NCBI GenBank assembly: GCA_037954235.1
Contig: JBBMOA010000007.1
Coordinates: 27,998,457-28,062,456 of the forward strand
Direction of reading: 5' to 3'
Source: Aulostomus chinensis
Taxonomy: Eukaryota; Chordata; Actinopteri; Syngnathiformes; Aulostomidae
DNA: 64,000 nucleotides
The notes beneath the pieces were generated by a model. It worked only from the letters and a program-made list of their open reading frames with translations, searched no databases and was not told the origin of the DNA. Of the stretch, positions 12,373-25,129 are shown one piece after another. Positions within the stretch are counted from its first letter, which is position 1, and each line of letters begins with the position of its first letter. Both the position numbers and the translations under genes were made by a program.

Positions 12373-15300
12373 TAGAATTGCACATGCAGCATAAATACTT
12401 TACACACTGATAGCCTGGCTGGCATCACGAGCTCAGGCCGCCCCCCCACCTTGACTGGGTTTTCTGTGTCCAGATTATATACATGATCAATGCTGCTTTC
12501 CGTGCTCACATTGCACTGCATTTTTTGAACATGTTATCACGAATATAGACATTTTACAACATATGGTAAAATGTTTTCCACTTGTTTTCCGCATTACCAC
12601 AAAGTACAACATGTGGAAATATTTTCCATGTTACCACAGGTTTATACATGTGCTCTGCATGTCGATGGAAAACAGGAGAGCTCATGAGGATTTTCAGTGA
12701 GGGAGAAAGTTTCGCTCCTCTTGGACAATTTCACCACCGTCAAACAATAACCGAACCACTCCACCACCGTGAGTCCAACCTGGCGACCCAGACCTTGTTC
12801 CTATAGCTGTCTGCTGCAGATCGTTTGGACTATAACCGCTGACCATTAATAATAGCTCTCCGCAGCTAAATGTCTCATGAAGTATTTTGCATTTAAAAGT
12901 GCGATTAGACATCTGGGGGAGTCTGATGCCGTCACGGACTCACAGCAGCTATATGAAACTAAAGTATGCAGCAGAAGGGAAGTAAGTGGGTTGAGCCATC
13001 TGGTAAATCAGGACAGAGCACTGGCTCCACTTCATGTGTTCATCCATTCACTCTGAAACACTGCATATCCTGGTGAGCGAGTTTGACCCCCCCCCCTCCT
13101 ACAGGTGGGCCTGGTGTCTGTCTATGAAACACATTCGCTGGGGTCATTGTGGGAGGAAAATAGCAAATACAGCAGGAAAACACTGTCATGACAACAGACA
13201 CTAAAATAAACCATAATGGTGCTGTGTGTGTGTGTGTGTGTGTGTGTGTTCATACAACTGCAATGGTCATTACCACCAAACCTCACAAGGCTGCTTGTTA
13301 CATTTCTCCCACCCATGAATCCTGGAGACCAACACTAAACCGTTTATCCTTGTACGTCATTTTCAAAACGATAGAAATGTTTTATATATCAGTAAAATGT
13401 AAGAAGACGACCTGAAAAACAGCCTTGAATCAGTCACGTGGTGAGTTCTGGAGCCCTCTTCCTGAGGGGGAAGACAAACCCTCCCAAGAAGAGAGAAATA
13501 TCTTATCATGATGAGGATCTTTGCACACACATCTCTGCTATGTTGAATGACCTTAATTATGAAACTCTATAATCCCCCCCCAAAGACAAACGTTACAATG
13601 AATGTGTTGTTTTTTTTGTGTGTGTACAGAATCACGTTCAGTGGTGGGAAAATATGTAAAAAATATTCAAGGCTAATGTTAAAAGAATAAACCATTGTCA
13701 GTGGAATTATATCTTGCTCGTGTTTGCAAGAGCACGTGTTTTCCCCGGCGTTGAACGCCGCTCGTCCTCCTGGCCTGCTGGGCTAAGCTGCGCCTAATCT
13801 AAGGTCTAAATGAACAACCTCCAACTGCTCTATTAAGACAGAAAGTGGGCTGTTTTTTAAATGAAGACAGCCATTTTAGATATTCAAATCAAAACAATGC
13901 CTTTTCTACACCCATCCTGCATAATTAATGATAATGTTTGTCAAGCTGTGAACCAGCTGTTGCATTCCTTTCCCCTGAGAGCACATGGAACTTGGGTTTA
14001 GTAGCCCACCACTTCCTGAAAGCACTGAAACTTGAGTTCCGGAACTGACCCTCAAAACGCCTGGAGGACAGTGGAAACAGGAGAAGAGCCCCTAATAATG
14101 GTTTGAGTTACAGTCATTAAGGCCTGTAATTGGTCCTAACAAACACAGAAGTACAAGAGCACATACAGGAACATCCAACCCCCCCTTGCCTCCCATGCAA
14201 GAATGCAGACGGCCCCCACAAAGTTAAGTGCCACCTGCCTGGCCCTGACCTCTCCTCTCCTCCTTTACAATGGAGAGGGAGTGTTAAATTGCCTTGACCC
14301 CTCATTCAACTCCTCCAGAGTGATGGTCAGGAGTGAGATGGATAGGATGGCGGGCGAGTCGACAGACTGACGGCTGAACACAGTTCAGTTTACATGGTGG
14401 TTCCCTCCGGTCAAGGAAGCTGGTTAGTGAACATGAGCCGCGTCACCCTGCTGTCACTGCTTTTATGATGAAGGAAACTAAATACCAGAGGTTGAACTGC
14501 TGTTTGAAGTCCTATAGCGTTGAAGATGAAGGCGATGTGATGCGTGTGTGATTCTGTATCACATTCAAATATGTTTATATTCTCCAAACTGAGGTTTCTG
14601 ATAGTACTGCTGTCGTAGAATCTGTACTGAATATCAAGTGTCAAATTAGCATCAATATTATGCTCCAACAATACCAAGAACCAACGTACAGAACCCAATC
14701 AAACCCCAGTCCAGTTTGTCATGAGTGAGTTGAGCAGCAAAGTCAGTTGAAATTACTTGATTTTACGCGAAAACGGAACCTCCTACTAACGTGTCACTGT
14801 GGCTCTGCACACATACTGCCCACTTCCTTGGGTGTTACTTTATTCACGATATGCACAATTCTCTCTGGTGTGCTTAAAGGCTTTTCCTCCCGTTTTTTTT
14901 TAAATATTTATTTAAAATGACGTAGGAGACCAGTGTAGAGGGGAAAGTGGGGTAACACCTGTTTAAGTAATCCAGGACAACACCCACGGCTTCCCAGAAA
15001 CGCCAAAATATCATCCCATACTTTCCTCTCTTTTTTTCCACCCCTCTGCTCCTCTGCCGCTGCACTGCTCACCCTTTTGGCTGGATAATAGAGAGCTTAA
15101 AGCAGCAGCTGCAATTTAACTGCCCCAGGAGGGGGCATCCATGGGGGCGGGGTCACCAGAGAAAGGGGCAATGAAAAGGAAATAAGGACCTGAAAATACA
15201 TTCTTTCCAAATAGGAAGGGGGGGAAAGTGTGTGAGCCAAAAGGTCGCTGAGGTCACATCTCACCTGCAAAGTTACCCCACCCAGTGAGGACAGCATTAA

Positions 15301-17590
15301 TCACGGCGTGTGAAGAACAGGCAGGGGCCTCGGGGGGGGGGCTTTCAAATACGTTACATTCACAAGTTAGGAAATAATTGCATATAGCATGTGGTGGTGG
15401 TGGTGGTCGTGAAGTATTTTTACTTGATGAAACCAAACATTTAGAGATGAGTTTCTCTTTCTCTTGAATCATCCCGACAATGACATTAATGTAACAACGT
15501 CCTCGGCAGTTTGTCAGTATTTTCCCCCTTTTTTTTTGCCCTCCGACCAAAGTGTGTTTGCACAGTGACAACAGTGACAACACAAACAAGCCAGAAACAT
15601 ATAGTTTCTCTGTCATTTCCTGAAATAGTCAATGCAGTTTTAAATAAACTGTCCTAAAACAGGGTTCAATTGTGCGTGAGCTGAGGACTACTTTTAACCC
15701 TGGATAAATACATACTCAGTCCTCTAGCATGTACTAACGGCGGCCTGACATGGAAACATTGACCATGGGGGCTGTTTTGCAGGCTTTTGGACAAGTGTAT
15801 GGAACGCTGCTTATCCCATCATCTTCTGATGGAAACACAGCTAGTGTGCGTTAACATTTCACGCGACATGTCCAAAGTTTAAGTGAAGAATAGGTGATGA
15901 ATGGAGGAGGCATCAGGGTTTGGATTCAAAGACTGTACCTTTTTGTTCTGGCTTGTTGGTTTATTTGATTTGTTGAAGTAAAAAAAAAAAAAAATAAAAA
16001 AAAATCGCCACTCACATTCTTTTCTTGCTGATGGATCATCAGAACTTGCTGTGTGTGGCTGGTTTACCGCACAGGAAGCTTTGTGAGACTCTGATATTGG
16101 CCTGAATAGCATCTCTGGAAATGTTGCATCTGTGAGATAGGTGCACTTTGTATAACCCGACCTCCGGGCTAACCGCAGGCCATCGATCTGCACAAAGGCC
16201 TTATGGGATCCCAAGGGATGGCTGAGCCATGGAGAATGGATGAAAGGGCGGAGGAAGGACAGGCGGTGGTGTAACAGACGAGAGCCCCCACCTCCAATGA
16301 ACAGCAGATTTCATGCTGTCTGAGAAGACTAGGGCGACAGCGTGAGGAAACACTCGGAGCATGTGAATGTGTGTAACCCTGAGTGTGTGGGAGTAACTGG
16401 AAGTGTCGGGCAAAGCCATTGAAAGGTGTCAAATGTTTTTGTGTGAAGTGGAGGAGGGATTAGCAGCAGGACAATGTAGGGCAGTAATCCTTGTTTTTCC
16501 ACTCCTTCCTCCTCTCTCCATCGTCCCTTCCCTGCTACTCCTCGTCTTTCCGCTGCTGTTTTTTTGTACATACAACCGGGAGAAAGTTAAATTACACTGA
16601 GACAAACAGAGCTGATCAGAGAATGGGAGGCACTTGTTACTGAAAAGATAAGTTGCTGAGCTGTTGAAGACGTAACCCTCAAAGCTAAACTGCCAACCAG
16701 CTGCCGTTGAGAAGCTCTGGCCAACCCTCCCGTGTAGGTTTTGTAGTCTGTCTTTGTCTGGCACTGTTGGCACTAGCTGACCCTTGCTAGCACCCTTTTA
16801 GCCATTGGAACATGACAAAACAGGAGCAGACGGGGAGAAACGTGACTGGCTGCTCTTTCCATTTGCTCTGTTTATTAACTTTCTCGGGAGGTTTCAACTG
16901 ACTCTTTAGAATGAAAATTTACAGAGCAAAGTACGTCACCCTTGTGCCTCAAGCTGGCACCGGACATCAATTCAACATCAGGAAGACACAGACAAAGGAA
17001 AAATTATTTTGTTGTTGGTAAAAAAGCAAAATTATTCTGAAAAGATCCGATTTCATGTTTTCAAGTGTGAAAGAACATCTAAAAACCCTTAAATCCAAAA
17101 CAAATAAATTACAAACAGAGTTACCAAACACTTGGGCCTCCCTTACCATGCATCTAAGAAATTGGATCTGAATGTGTTATTTTAAACATGTCTCGGGTGC
17201 ATTCACACCTGTATTGCGTGCCGTCCACCTGTGACTGGATCACCAACGCACATTTCTGCCAGGTTTCAACAGGAACTTCTCCCTTCCTGCCTGATTCGAG
17301 CGCCAACTTGTGAAATAACGCAGGAGAAATTGCTGCCACAGGTCTGATGTTTGCAGAGAAGTAACACCCAGGTGCTGATGAGTGTGCCAGGTCAAATGGT
17401 GTGGAAACGTATCACCTTCCAGTGTGAAAACCCCCTCCAAGGGTGTGGTGGTGGAAAGGTCAAAGGTCAGGGGCTTGTTGTAGGAGAATATCTTTCCTGT
17501 GGTGGTGCATTCAGACAGCTACTGGCGGGAGGGGCAAGGTCACTGTGGAGTTAAAAGGTCAGTGAAGGTCAGTTGAAACTGGAAGAGCTT

Positions 17591-17594
<4 letters not shown>
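12373..17594. other. Unassigned noncoding DNA
   Basis: The block contains a TG array at 13223-13249 and homopolymer runs. The part at about 13840-13990 has homeodomain-type ATTA cores in unrepetitive sequence and may be regulatory. Minus-strand open frames at 14411-14698 and 15879-16214 have no recognised domain. The second ends near a good minus-strand donor (GAAT|GTGAGT, at about 16010) and is listed as a finding. A possible short-TIR element lies near 17190-17445. Confidence 0.35.
13223..13249. repeat. TG microsatellite
   Basis: Short pure TG array of about 27 bp. Confidence 0.95.

Positions 17595-17662
<68 letters not shown>
17595..17662. repeat. Compound TG/GA microsatellite
   Basis: A TG array (about 17595-17633) passes directly into a GA array (about 17632-17662). 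Such compound arrays usually grow from a shared transition point. Confidence 0.95.
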
Positions 17663-17667
<5 letters not shown>

Positions 17668-20443
17668 GAGGGGATGGGCAAATAAGGGTGGTGGCTGCTT
17701 TGTTGTGACTGGAGGAAGCTGATGGGGTTTTGTTTTAAGGCTCGTTTCAGTTGCATGGGCAGTGTTACACAGAGGCAACTCCTTGTCTACTGGCAGTGGG
17801 AACCAGATCAGAAGGCTTTTAATAGCAGGTTTACTGGGGTGTATATGCAGTGACAAGTGAGTATGAGTGTATGAGTGTTGGAGTAAAATGAAGTATTCTT
17901 AAGGTTAGTGTGACTTTGTGGTTGTTGATGGAATTTCAGTTCTTACTCAGTCCTGATCTTATCGGGCTTCTTTCACTGCCGTGGTAGTTGAAACGTTGCA
18001 GAATTCTTTGTCGTATCTGATCAACAATAGCCTGTGGTCTACTTAACCCTACCTGGCCACGTCCACCAAACTGTTTCACCTGAGATACTCTCGTCCCCGA
18101 CTCAGTGATTCGCCTAAAGCAGCTGTGGTGACGGAGTGAACTCCCCTGGACCCTTGTTCTTCTTAAGAGTTTACATACCGTCACACCAAGTATAGCCCCT
18201 CCTGCTGTTATTACATCTGTCCACATTCTTGTCACGATTAGCCACGGCCTGTCACCTCCCTATTGTGTAACTCAAGGAAGTGCACGGTTAATGTTGTGAA
18301 TGTGTGTCAAAACAGACTGGCAGGTTGTACTCAATGTACTTTCTAGTCTCTGCAGAGGAAGATAACATCGCATGACAGTCACGCTCAGTTCTTTGACTTT
18401 ACACAACAGTTGCCTGTGTCAAGAATGATGATGACGATGAGGATTACAGGGTTACTGGGATCCTGGTTAGATGTTGCAGGCTTACTACTGCAGTTTACTG
18501 TCTGAAATGAAACAATTTGTTACTTTTTTGTCATTTATTTGTGAATGTATTTCACAGAATTAGGACCTGAAACTGTGGCTGTTTTCAAAACCTGCCAGCT
18601 TAAGCCTGCGCTATACTTTCTGCATTTTGAGGGTCTGCTGTGTTCATCATCACCGTGGGCATTCAGTGTGGACATCCAAGAAACATTTGTTGAGGCGGTG
18701 CAGACTCATCCACACACAAGTGCACCAACTGTGCATGTGCTGGAAAACCAATCGCGTAAGGCAGGAATCTTAACGCAAGCAAGAAAGCAGTTTAACGTCT
18801 GGTTCCCTCGTTCCCTCATCTTTGCTTCAATGTCTCAAATAAGATCTATGAGTAACACAAGTTTAAGACTTTTTAATGTTTTGGTCTACGGCTTCAATAT
18901 GCCAGTAAATCGTGGTGAATTTCAAAGCTTCTGAGGTATTGGTTGCTATTCAGTGGCTAAAAAAGACTGAGCTGGTTACTGCAGACATTAAACATCATCA
19001 TGCTGAAAGCAGAGGAAACGTGAAGCTGGTCATCGTCATGTACAAGTGCTACGTCCTTCTTTCTAGCATAGCATTGGCGTTGTCCTTGGACTCAAACGTG
19101 GTGCTCATAGGTTATCTTGCAAAACCAACTTTCACATACTTTTGTCAACAACTCACTCTAATGATATTTTATTTGACTCATACATTATTTTGAGCAATAA
19201 TTCAACATCCAAACTAAAAATTCCGCTAAACGCTCGCTTCTACTTCATCCCTGTGGCACCCAAGTATGAGGAGTACTACATGTCTGCAGCTGTCTGAGTA
19301 CTGTCCAAAGTGTATATCCATTGGGAGAGTAGTACTGCCTTTTGTGTGGACATGATCTTCACCAGTGCTTATTTACTCATTTCTCCCTCTAAAGGCACAC
19401 ACACACACACACACGCATACATCCTGACACACAGGGACTATTCTGTTTCCTCTCTTACGCCTCCTGATCCTGTGAAAAGTAACAGACACTTTGTTTACAG
19501 GGAAGTGTAATTTGTTCACAGGCACTTTTGTTAAAAAAGGGGGGGGGGGGGGAATATAACAACTACAAGTGAAATAAGCTGGTCTAAATTAGAATTCTTC
19601 TCCAATCAAAGGGAAAATGAAACACAGGCACCATCGCCAACACCGGATCATAAAGACCCCAAAGCTGAAGCCCCTCGTCTCTGTCCCATCATGTTACCAT
19701 GACCACTGCGGCCTGCTAACACCTGCAAACATCTGGCTGTTGTCTGCAGTTGAAACAGCTTTAAATCAACATTCACTCCTGGGTCACATGACCCTGCAGT
19801 AGATCTGAGTGTTTATCCACTCCGGTTCTGGTTGGCATTCATGGAACACATATCTCTAGCTGTTCTTCACCACCACCTGCTACTACAGTAGTGACTGCAG
19901 AGACAGCATCTCTGACCTCCACGCTGCTTTCTACTTTACCAGGTCTCTCGCTTGCTAGTCATGAGATGAGGAGGAGGAGGAGGAGGAGGAGGAGGAGACA
20001 TCAAAGAGGCACATTTACTGTTGCCAGAGCTCCACAAACCTGGCCTCCATCATGCACGCATCATAAAAATACACACACACACGGAAACAGGATACTGAAC
20101 GTCTCTGGATGGCAGCCAAAAGCGGATCTCAGTGGTACTGACAAACGCTTTGTGTGCGCCACCGCATCGTCACATGTGAGGTGTCTCTTTACACTTCCTC
20201 TCGCTGCTTCATTGGCATAAGGGAACTCAACAGTGTGCTGGTGTCTGAGACACTGTCAGGTATCCGAAAGTAACATGGACGGTTTTATTTAACGTATAAC
20301 CCATAGGGCTGATAGAGGGCTGTGCTTGAAAGCTGTTGTGATTCAGCTGCAGTACATATAACAGTCATAGTAACTGATTATACTTAAGCATGTAAACAGT
20401 GAAGGAAATGTGTGTGTGACCTGTGTGTGTTTTTGTGTGAGAC

Positions 20444-20444
<1 letters not shown>
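17663..20444. other. Unassigned noncoding DNA
   Basis: No exon with both splice sites was found. The minus-strand open frame at 17936-18235 (99 codons, basic C-terminal half) is unrecognised. A run of about 14 G occurs near 19540, and an AGG array lies at 19968-19998. Confidence 0.4.
19968..19998. repeat. AGG trinucleotide array
   Basis: About ten GAG/AGG units; the plus-strand frame across it encodes an arginine run, which is a repeat artefact. Confidence 0.95.

Positions 20445-20475
<31 letters not shown>
20445..20475. repeat. TG microsatellite
   Basis: TG array with one interruption near its left end; shorter imperfect TG tracts lie just upstream from about 20409. Confidence 0.93.
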
Positions 20476-20685
20476 ACATGGATGCTTGCTGAGTGCTTGA
20501 AATAGTTGAGTAATAAAGTGATGTGGCGAGGAGGAGGTGGAGGAGAGAGAAAAGCAGAGACAGTGGCATGGCTGACTTGCCTTAGTGCACATCTGGGATG
20601 TGATGACTTCACTGTGACCCCACCAAAGAGGAAGTGGTGTGTAATCATGTGACAAATGACCTGTGAGCTCAGTGCCGCGGAGCTG

Positions 20686-20711
20686 AGGTTAGGTTAGGTT
20701 AGGTTAGGGTT
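20686..20711. repeat. Short AGGTT (TTAGG-type) tandem repeat
   Basis: About five units of GGTTA in tandem, with the last unit GGGTT. This pentamer differs from the vertebrate telomere hexamer and is more likely a small tandem expansion than a telomeric relic. Confidence 0.85.
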
Positions 20712-23036
20712 GGTTTCTTTTCATGATGACCTGAAACTGTCCGTGACCAGTATTTTCATGATGCAAATGTGTTTGTTTGAATTCAGTGAGATCTAGATTG
20801 GCAACAGCGGGATGACTAACTACTTAATTTGGCTAAAATTTTTGCTGCCACAATCCGACCAATCCAGGGTCTTGTGACGTGAAAACGCAGACAGAATCAA
20901 TGTACGGCGCTTCTGATGTCTGCGTGGCTGTTTGAATTGTCCTGGCTCGAGTTAGTCCAGATCTACGTTTCAGGGATGTTTCAGGTCAATAACATCAACC
21001 ATCGGCTAATTGAGGAGGCTGGAATGGGTGTGAGGGGGTTTGGTGTCAGTGGTAATGCTCATAATGAAGAGGAGAGGCTCTCCCTTGGTGACGGCCTGCG
21101 GGGTCTAGATCAGCAGTGTTGGGGCTGTCCTGACAACGAGGCAACAGCTCCTTTCTGGGCTTTGATGTACATCAAGCGTGTTTGTGTAGTCTGGTTTGTT
21201 TAGTCTGCTCAGATAACAAGGAGCATCTACAGTACAATGGGCCTGCTGGGACTGAGGCTGTTTGATGCAGCGGGTCCGGAAACCAACATGTGAGGAGATG
21301 CCAGGAACAAATTCTTTTCCCGGTCTGACGCCGCTAAAGGATCTCAGCTGATGAAGGCAAACAAAACGACAGCCTTCAACCCATCCTCATATTGTTGTTA
21401 ATATTGCAGTATTTGCTCCAAACCGGTTCATGGACACACACCAAATCAACACTTCTTCTCTGTGAGAGTCCCATTTGCTGAAAATTTGCCTGAAAGTAAA
21501 ATGAAAGTGCTTTCCACCTGCTGGCAGGTTCAGGTAGGACCTGACATGTGGGGCCCTGCACTGGCAAACCCATTCATTAACTGCGTGTGCATATTTACGT
21601 TGGACCGAGCTGCGTGAGGGTTGCACTCAACAAGAAGGTTTAGATATGTGGAACTAAATCTGCAAAAAAAACTGTATAAATCATGATCTTGGACATGAAG
21701 GGAATTATTTCTGTCCGCACTGCTGCTGAGGCAATGGTCTTTGTAGAGGTGTTTACTGGAGCTCCTCCTGCAGTACTGAAAGGCCGGTTGATTCACAGCA
21801 CCATGCAACTTCCTGCCTGTTCTACTAGTGTGAGCGATATACCAGGACCCGTGTCCCTCCACACTTGTAAACTGTAGACTGCCACGTACCAGCCAAGAGG
21901 AGCCGGGCAGGCTGAGGTGGTATGTTGTGTAAGTCATGTGTAGGCAGCTCTAACTAGGAATTCAGACTCTGGTCTTCAAACTTAACAATGTTTATCCCCT
22001 CAAAGCAAAATTGACTTGACAACATGCTCACTTTTCTTTGACTGATAAAAAAAGAATCCTTCAACCGTGCCGCAGCAGCAGAATTCACATTGAAGGAAGA
22101 GACTGTTTACAAGCAGGTAATTAACTGACTGACCTCGCTGTCCCATGACACTGATGAGAGCCCGGTAGACATGAAGAAGTGAGAGGGGAGGATAAGAAGT
22201 GAGAGGGAGAACAATGGGCCTCATTCACAAACGTCTTCTCTCGACTGTTTTCTCCAGAAAGTTCATAAGAAAAGTCAGATCCATGACGTGTTCTTAAGCA
22301 GAACATTTGTTTGCACGCGTGTTCATTTGAAGATGAATCCCACTGTCCGTGTTTGGCAGTTTGTCACCTGTTACCAAAGGCGAAACATCACGTCCACACA
22401 CAGAATATGGAAAGAGAATGCCAAACAAAAACGAAAAAAAGACGGTGGAGCACGGACTCACAATGTAAGAAAATGCTGCAGGAACTGAGCAGCAAATACT
22501 AGTATTCACATTCAGTGAGCACTGATGTAACTAAGACAAGATCACATAAGAAATTCCTTTAATAGTCCCATAACGGGGGCAATTCGAGTTTATAGCAGTT
22601 AACAGAAAGCCAAAATAGAGCGTCAAACTTGATCCTGTCTCAGTTTAAGGAGTTGTCTATTTTTCCTGTTATGGAAAGCCTGCCATTCGAAAGGTTTGGT
22701 AAGTGGCACAGAAGGTGAACCAGAAGAAAGTCTGATGCAACCAGCTGTAAGGGGGCACAGCGCCACTGCTCCAGAATTGTTTCTTCCCTCTCCATGTGCA
22801 CTGGGACAACTCGTCCATTTGAATGGCCTGACTGAGCTTCTGCAGCTGATGGTGTGAACCCGGTGAATGTGTGAGGACACGCCCACATCACCTGCCTCGG
22901 TCCCATGTGGATATTCCCTCTATAATGTTGGGAATGTTGTCACACTCACTGAAACATGTGCTCAAGCAAAAATGGATGGTATTTATACAGAGCTGCTCTT
23001 CCTCAGCGCTACTCTAAAGGTTATACAATGTTCTTG
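20712..23036. other. Unassigned noncoding DNA
   Basis: Nothing coding or mobile could be supported. Several 60-130 codon open frames occur on both strands without motif or splice support. Confidence 0.4.
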
Positions 23037-23090
23037 CACACACACACGCACACGCACACGCACACGCACACACACAAACACACACACACA
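23037..23090. repeat. Imperfect CA microsatellite
   Basis: CA array interrupted by several CG units and one AAACA unit, so it is older or decaying. It directly abuts a tRNA-type SINE fragment. Confidence 0.93.
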
Positions 23091-23100
23091 GGCTGTCATA

Positions 23101-23227
23101 CAAGGTGCTCCACTCATCAGGAGACATTAGAGGTCCAGTATCTTGCTCAAGGACACTTCAACATGGTCTCTGGGGAAAGCAGGAATCGAACCAGAGACCC
23201 TTCGGATTCCAGACGACCAGTCTTACG
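23101..23227 (-). mobile_element. tRNA-derived SINE fragment, antisense
   Basis: On the minus strand the block contains a polymerase III B box of the form GGTTCGATTCC with one mismatch (complement at about 23183-23196). It is followed by the AGTGTCCTTGAGCAAGATAC-type body that marks a common fish tRNA-SINE. The A box half is too diverged or missing. It is the right-hand neighbour of a CA array, as at 62.6 kb. Confidence 0.6.
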
Positions 23228-24895
23228 CTAAACTCAACAACCAGAACAACACACTGGGAGTTTGTCTGATGGTGTCTGAATCTGTTGGAGTTTTTTTAAA
23301 CTTTGATTTATTATCACACAGCTAACGAGCGAATCAAATCAAAATGTGTCACTCTTAACTATGTGAGAACATCACCCTGCCAACCAAGTGATGATACGTT
23401 CGGCAGAGGAAACCCAAGCCACACCTGGGGTTTATACTACTCCCAACTTAGCCTTAGTACCCAGAGTTGGTACTAAACAATATAACACACTTCAGTGCTG
23501 CCAAGAATGTATTGACCTTAGACACCCAGCCAGAAACAATGGATCAAGCTGTTGATGAAATTAGCACCTGCAACTCTTCCATCATTGAGTTTTGGGTCGG
23601 ATGAGAGTGTAATGACCACCAAATCCTTCAGTAGACTTCAGCCCTACTGTCAGGAGTCAGACGACCCGTCACTGCCTGACACTGAGATTGTCTTCGTATG
23701 GACCCCCCCACCCCCCACCTCAAAACCAACATGGTCCATCCATCTTTAATCTGATGTATCTGCTCCTCCACCTCTCCCTCCTCCAAGGATGTCATGAGAC
23801 ACAGAGAGGAAACCAGCTATAACCACAACAGCGCACATGACCGCACAACAAATGGCGCCATTCAGGAAGGAGTAAAATCCATCTACAGCAAAGCATGTTG
23901 GAGTGTCTGCATGTGTATCATGTGTACTACTTTCTCATTTCTCGACCCCAACGGGGTTTTGTGTCACAGAAGTGTTTGTACTTGCCTGCCTGATGTTTGA
24001 GACGTCTGCAGTTCAATCACACACAATCTCCACTTTCATGGTTGGGAACTCTGGAGATGCAGCAGCTGCCATCTGAACACAGAGAAACACACGGCTATCT
24101 TCTTGTCCTAAGTCTTGTTTTTTACACCCCCCCAAAACAAACAAACAAACAAACAAACAAGAAAATAAAAGCAAACAACACCAATTAATCATTTTAACTG
24201 CTGTTAGTCAATGAATGAGTAAGCGTCTGCTCTCTGGTCTGTCCCCCAAGCCACTCACTCAGCAGCAATATGATAAATGAATGAATAAAGACTCCTTACT
24301 TCCTCAGCAATATAAATAAACACCAAAATAAGACATTTATTGTGCATCTAAGTATCTTTTAAGACAGTGATAAAGAGCTTAAAAACTAAAACAAAAGGCA
24401 CCCTAAAGCACAAAATAAGAGGGGTAAAACAGTGAAATAACTGTGTAGCATGAAAGCATGTAATCAATAAAAGGCAGCTCAGATCAAAATCAGGAAATGC
24501 TGCTCAATAAAAGAAGGTCCTAAGGGGAGATTTACAGCCGAGTCCCTTCCTCTCACACACGCTGCTCACCAAAGAACCGAACAAATACAACATAATAACA
24601 GGAAAACAAAGTCCATAAAACCTGTCTTACACAAAGTGCTTTAAAAGCTGACATTCTTGTTTTTTCATGGCCTGCCATAATGCTTGATTTACTTGACCTC
24701 TGAGCCAGGGGTCACATGCTTGGCCCTTTAAGGCAGAACAACCCTCATTGAAGTGGGCCACTTGTGGAATTCCCAGCAGACTTTTCATGTTGTAAAAATT
24801 CCTGTGTATCCTGGTAAACAGCGCCGAGTCTGACCTCATCCTAAGAGGAAGTTCAAAAGGTCACTATAGATTGAGTAGGTGGGTGGGTTCTCATG

Positions 24896-24896
<1 letters not shown>
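23228..24896. other. Unassigned noncoding DNA with an AAAC array
   Basis: An AAAC tandem array lies at about 24134-24161. No exon or recognisable mobile element was seen in the rest. Confidence 0.4.

Positions 24897-24948
<52 letters not shown>
24897..24948. repeat. CA microsatellite
   Basis: Pure CA array of about 52 bp. Confidence 0.97.
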
Positions 24949-24950
<2 letters not shown>

Positions 24951-25105
24951 TGAGCAGCAGATTAAAGGCTCAAGGAAAGTTTCAGTGGCCTCTGAACCTT
25001 CTAAAGATTGAACCGCGACCACACAGAAACAAAAAGATGGAGTGCAATAATATAAACGGAATTTTAATATTGCAAAATAAAAAAATTTAAAAAACTCCCT
25101 CGGGA

Positions 25106-25129
25106 TCTTCTTCTTCTTCTTCTTCTTCT
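25106..25129. repeat. CTT trinucleotide array
   Basis: Eight CTT units followed by a short T run. Confidence 0.93.
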
